Below are positions 60,787 through 64,000 of a stretch of 64,000 bases of DNA, one piece after another. Position 1 is the stretch's first letter. Each line of letters starts with the position of its first letter. Source of the DNA: Eutrophosalina sp902522775 (GTDB taxonomy: Bacteria > Bacteroidota > Bacteroidia > Flavobacteriales > Flavobacteriaceae); contig CABYWQ010000005.1 of assembly GCA_902522775.1 (NCBI GenBank), forward strand, positions 60,349 to 124,348. Direction: 5' to 3'. Position numbers and translations under genes: made by a program. The notes under the pieces were generated by a model. The model worked only from the letters and a program-made list of their open reading frames with translations, was not told the DNA's origin and did no database searches.

Positions 60787-62037
60787 TTATATTTTAAATT
60801 TTAACCTGGATATGTAAACTAATCCAGCAATCCAGAATAGTTCAATTAAATATAATTTTACACAGACAGCAAAATCAATTCTTTGATAATTAATTATAAT
60901 TGGAAATAGTAATAAATATCCAAAATATTTAAATTTAGTTTCAAGAACCATATTATCTAACCTTAAAAGAATATACCTGATTAAGCAAAAAAATGGTAGA
61001 ATTCCTAATATCGTAAAATTTAAAATAATCTCTAATATTGGAGAAAAACCTAAACCAAACATTTCTTTTGAATTCATAAAATAATCAATAGAAAATCTAG
61101 TTGCAATTGTCAAGGGCCTTGACGGAAAAATTTCTCTGGGAAATAAATTTATAATTGGATCAAATATATAAGTTTTACCATATTGAAGAGGATAATTTAT
61201 AACACCTTCATAATATATTTTTAACACTCTATATGGTGCTCCAAATTCAGAATCAACCGGATTATAATTTGCATTAAATGTTGAATATTCTAATATTTTT
61301 TCAAAACCATATCCTCTGACTACTGCAATAAAATGTGTAAGAGGAAATAAAATTAAAATAGCAATTAAAATATACTTAAGACTAATCTTTCTATTAATAA
61401 ATTCACTAATTATTAGCGGTAATGTGAAAATTACAAATGGATTTCTTCCTCCTCTAACTAACAAAAAAAATGCTATAATTAAAATCGGCATTAAGGATAA
61501 GAAAAATAACTTTTTGTTATTGAAATTTCTAATGATTAAATAATAAAACAATGCAGTTGCTGAAGTAATGGATAATAAAATAACATCTAATGTGCTTTTT
61601 TCATTTTCAAACTTATCGGATTCAATTAAATATGCTTTAAATATGTTTAATAGATTATAATCTAAATAATACAATTGCCTTTCAAGGAATAAGGCAAAAA
61701 TAAATAAAGATAATAAGATTATAAGATTACTATTGCCTGTTATAATTCTGAAGTTAAAATCTAGATTTCTATTTTTTATAGAATAATTTCCAAGAATGAA
61801 TCCCAAAATAGCCAAAATATTTAGAGAGATAAAATAATGATCAAATGATGTCCATGGATTATTATAAACAATTTTAGAAAACTCAACTGGTATGGAATAT
61901 AAGGTAAATGAGATTAGGAAAAAAAGCGATAAAGTTACTTTAATTTTTTTTGAGGGGTATCTGTAAAAAAATAAAAAAGATACGATTATTAGAAAAATAT
62001 GAATAAATGATAAAACCCAACCTAATAAAGATTCCAT
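60787..62037 (-). CDS. O-antigen/capsule repeat-unit polymerase (Wzy-like)
   Basis: A 416-residue inner-membrane protein with about 11-12 hydrophobic helices, a large periplasmic loop (about residues 235-310, YGFEKILEYSTFNANYNPVDS region) and arginine-rich motif LLVRGGRNPFVIF. This is the layout of Wzy-type oligosaccharide repeat polymerases, which are poorly conserved in sequence. Its start overlaps the flippase stop by one base and it sits among glycosyltransferase genes, which supports the call. Confidence 0.75.
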   Translation of the reverse strand: MESLLGWVLSFIHIFLIIVSFLFFYRYPSKKIKVTLSLFFLISFTLYSIPVEFSKIVYNNPWTSFDHYFISLNILAILGFILGNYSIKNRNLDFNFRIITGNSNLIILLSLFIFALFLERQLYYLDYNLLNIFKAYLIESDKFENEKSTLDVILLSITSATALFYYLIIRNFNNKKLFFLSLMPILIIAFFLLVRGGRNPFVIFTLPLIISEFINRKISLKYILIAILILFPLTHFIAVVRGYGFEKILEYSTFNANYNPVDSEFGAPYRVLKIYYEGVINYPLQYGKTYIFDPIINLFPREIFPSRPLTIATRFSIDYFMNSKEMFGLGFSPILEIILNFTILGILPFFCLIRYILLRLDNMVLETKFKYFGYLLLFPIIINYQRIDFAVCVKLYLIELFWIAGLVYISRLKFKI

Positions 62038-63335
62038 TATTTCGATATAAAATTATATACAATTATTAGAATTGAAAATATAAAGGTTTTTATCAATATT
62101 TTCTTATCAAAAAACTTATAATAAATTACCAATAAAGTATAATTAAAAATAAATGTTAAAATTAAATAGTATAAAAACTTATTAAAAATTGAGAGATTTA
62201 AATATTCGAAAATTATAAATACAAAAATTAAGACTAAAAAATTTATAAAAAATAAAATTCTATACTTAAAAATAGAATTTAAATGAAAACCAGCAATTGA
62301 TGTAATTATAGTCATTGCAGCAATTGAAATAACAAAATTATAAATGAAACCACCACTTGAATCAAAACTGTAGAGATCAAAAATTAATGGTCTTACTAGA
62401 ATTAAAATAAACCAAAAAACTATTGTCATTATTAAAAAATTGTTCAAATACTTGTTTAATAAATATTTCTTTGATTTAGAATTCTTTCTTGTATTTGATA
62501 ATTTCATATACTCAGGCATAACTTTTTGTGAGTATGAGTTAGGCAAAAAACTATTTAACACAGAAAAATATCTTGATAAATTATATACACCAACATATGA
62601 CAACTTAGTTATACTGGAACTTAAACTTACATTTATGTATGAAATAAGAATCGGCGAAATAAGCCCATTTATATAATTGAAAAAGCTTACTTTAATGATG
62701 TTTTTATAATAATAATTTAGAAACTTCAGTTTAAAAAACTTAACTGTGTAAACTTTTTCTCTTAAAATATTTAAGATTAATGCAGCTAAATTTGACACGA
62801 TTATAATTATATAAAATTTTATATAATCATTCATTAGAAAAAAATTCAAGAAATAAAATGTCAAAATTAAAAAAGAGACCTTTACAGTATTCAAAAACAA
62901 GTAGTAATATGAATCATATTTTGCAATTGAAACAATTGAAAAAACACTATTCATACCAACTAAAAAAGTTGATAAAAATAGATATAAGAATAAATTAAAG
63001 AATGAAACTTGATTTTCAAAAAAATCAAAAAATAAAATTAAAATCAAAATATATATTAAGGATGAAAAAAAATTTAAATAAAAAGTCAAATACAACACTC
63101 TTCTAAAAAAAAATGTATTTCCATAATTAGATGCATAATAAATTATTTTAAAATTTATACCATATAAACATATTGATATTCCAAGAATAACAAAGCTATA
63201 ACTGTACGTAATATTTGATAATGAAATACTATTATCAGAAAATAAATAAAAAAGTAAAAACATATTTCCTTGCCCAAGAGCTAAGGCAGTTAAATATGAT
63301 ATATATTTTTTATTATTTTTTAATAATTGTATCAT
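62037..63335 (-). CDS. Lipid-linked oligosaccharide flippase (Wzx/MATE-like)
   Basis: A 432-residue membrane protein with about 12 hydrophobic helices and few charged residues, in the polysaccharide transporter (PST) class. It should flip undecaprenyl-PP-linked repeat units to the periplasm for the Wzy-like enzyme encoded next. The first helices (YLTALALGQGNMFLLFYLF) and the central SYINVSLSSSITKLSYVGVYNLSRY segment fit the PST pattern. Start overlaps the upstream transferase gene by 23 bp. Confidence 0.78.
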   Translation of the reverse strand: MIQLLKNNKKYISYLTALALGQGNMFLLFYLFSDNSISLSNITYSYSFVILGISICLYGINFKIIYYASNYGNTFFFRRVLYLTFYLNFFSSLIYILILILFFDFFENQVSFFNLFLYLFLSTFLVGMNSVFSIVSIAKYDSYYYLFLNTVKVSFLILTFYFLNFFLMNDYIKFYIIIIVSNLAALILNILREKVYTVKFFKLKFLNYYYKNIIKVSFFNYINGLISPILISYINVSLSSSITKLSYVGVYNLSRYFSVLNSFLPNSYSQKVMPEYMKLSNTRKNSKSKKYLLNKYLNNFLIMTIVFWFILILVRPLIFDLYSFDSSGGFIYNFVISIAAMTIITSIAGFHLNSIFKYRILFFINFLVLIFVFIIFEYLNLSIFNKFLYYLILTFIFNYTLLVIYYKFFDKKILIKTFIFSILIIVYNFISK

Positions 63336-64000
63336 TCAAAATCATTTCAATCTCCTTTTTTCTTGCTTTCTCAGAAAAGTTTTTCATAAAAATTAAATCT
63401 TTAACAGGTTTTTTACTTAAAGTATATTCAATTTTTTCATTCAAATTATTGTTGTTATAAATTACCATGTTTTGATATACATTATCAAAATACTCTGTTA
63501 GGTTTTTATGCACTATTACAATTTTTTGATTATACAGAGATTCAACTATTTTAAGTTTAATACCCTCACATTTTTCGCCAACAATAATAACGGCCAAAGA
63601 TGAATTTATTAGTTCTTTAAGTTTAATGTCTGTTAAATTTTTAACGAACTCGTAATTTGTAAATTTTTTAGATATTGTATATGAAAAGCTCTTGATTAAT
63701 GAGTCATCTCTAAATGTCCCACCAATTATTAACTTACAATTAATTTTTTTATCAATTTTTTTTAAAAACAAACTTAAACCCTGAAGATTAGGGTGAAAAA
63801 GAAAATTTCCATACAATAATAAATATTTAGAACTTATTTTTTTTTCTTTTTTTAAAATTTTATTGTTACTACACCAAACCTTTATGACTTTAATGTTTAA
63901 TTTTTTAAATTTTAAAAAAAAACTATATCTAGATAAAAAATCATTTTTTGATTTATTAGAATTTAAAATAATAGTTTTAAGACCTGAAAAAATTAATAGC
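63313..64000 (-). CDS. Glycosyltransferase, C-terminal part (gene runs off the right edge)
   Basis: The frame is open without a stop to the window edge, so at least 228 codons are present and the N-terminus is missing. The visible part is the donor-binding half of a GT-B enzyme: SSKYLLLYGNFLFHPNLQGL, a central strand CKLIIGGTF, and IVGEKCEGIKLKIVESLYNQ in the place of the E-x7-E motif, followed by KIVIVHKNL. First visible gene of the minus-strand polysaccharide operon. The donor sugar is unknown. Confidence 0.75.
   Translation of the reverse strand, partial: LLIFSGLKTIILNSNKSKNDFLSRYSFFLKFKKLNIKVIKVWCSNNKILKKEKKISSKYLLLYGNFLFHPNLQGLSLFLKKIDKKINCKLIIGGTFRDDSLIKSFSYTISKKFTNYEFVKNLTDIKLKELINSSLAVIIVGEKCEGIKLKIVESLYNQKIVIVHKNLTEYFDNVYQNMVIYNNNNLNEKIEYTLSKKPVKDLIFMKNFSEKARKKEIEMILNDTIIKK

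Noticed and set aside
50980..64000. Polysaccharide operon as a mobile genomic island
   Set aside because: No integrase, transposase, flanking repeats or tRNA junction are seen; such loci vary by recombination and no boundary could be demonstrated from the sequence alone.

Overview
The window reads as a chromosomal segment of a marine-type Flavobacteriia bacterium (phylum Bacteroidota) with a compact, AT-rich genome. The evidence is the set of lineage-specific genes and signals: gldD next to ssb and mutY; DUF3098 between ftsX and uppP; DUF3127; four TonB-dependent receptors plus an ExbB/ExbD operon; SSB ending in DDLPF; Bacteroidota -7 promoter elements (TAnnTTTG) instead of sigma70 boxes; and start codons with no Shine-Dalgarno sequence. 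Genes are tightly packed: no gap exceeds about 230 bp, and several convergent pairs overlap at their 3' ends. I see no prophage, transposon, CRISPR array or rRNA. The lineage assignment below class level is inference.

Layout. 1-14 kb is housekeeping: the end of rodA, a lone OppC-type permease behind the prc protease, surE-lpxB, leuS, the ftsX-DUF3098-uppP-truB operon, aat-DUF3127-HIT-greA on the other strand, and rplU-rpmA. 14-21 kb is a micronutrient region: a phosphopantetheinyl transferase, a PnuC-type vitamin permease, a NadR-like kinase, a TPP riboswitch directly after the kinase stop codon, the TonB receptor it controls (probably a thiamin receptor), then a small His/Cys-rich secreted protein and a second TonB receptor with two long His/Asp/Glu-rich segments (probably zinc or another divalent metal). 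21-30 kb holds a pair of M16 peptidases (one active, one lacking the metal site), an EamA exporter, gldD-ssb-mutY without the usual gldE, HU, a 29-residue very basic protein, rng and recX. 30-40 kb holds a BtuB-like receptor, atpC and atpD, a CarboxypepD_reg/TonB receptor, an exbB-exbD-exbD energising operon, and tRNA-Ser(GGA).

40-64 kb is dominated by the cell surface. A Wza-like exporter and a Wzz-like co-polymerase (40.9-44.3 kb) are separated by sucAB, a cupin, and a umuC-umuD pair from a 13-gene minus-strand polysaccharide operon (51-64 kb, running off the right edge). The operon encodes a flippase, a polymerase, three glycosyltransferases, a methyltransferase, the complete GDP-D-glycero-alpha-D-manno-heptose route (GmhA, HddA and a fused HddC-GmhB), three nucleotide-sugar SDR enzymes and a small initiating phosphoglycosyl transferase. 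Together these look like a Wzx/Wzy-type heteropolysaccharide with a heptose and probably a 6-deoxy-HexNAc at the reducing end.

How it fits together: outer-membrane uptake (four TonB receptors) is energised by ExbB/ExbD; vitamin uptake is gated by the TPP riboswitch; and the envelope genes (rodA, ftsX, uppP, lpxB, polysaccharide operon) all draw on the undecaprenyl-phosphate/lipid A economy. The most follow-up-worthy points are the SSB-like C-terminal tip on the DUF3127 protein, the riboswitch/kinase/PnuC linkage, the metal-rich receptor, a perfect inverted repeat between the cupin gene and umuCD, and -7 elements that sit so close to start codons that leaderless mRNAs are predicted.
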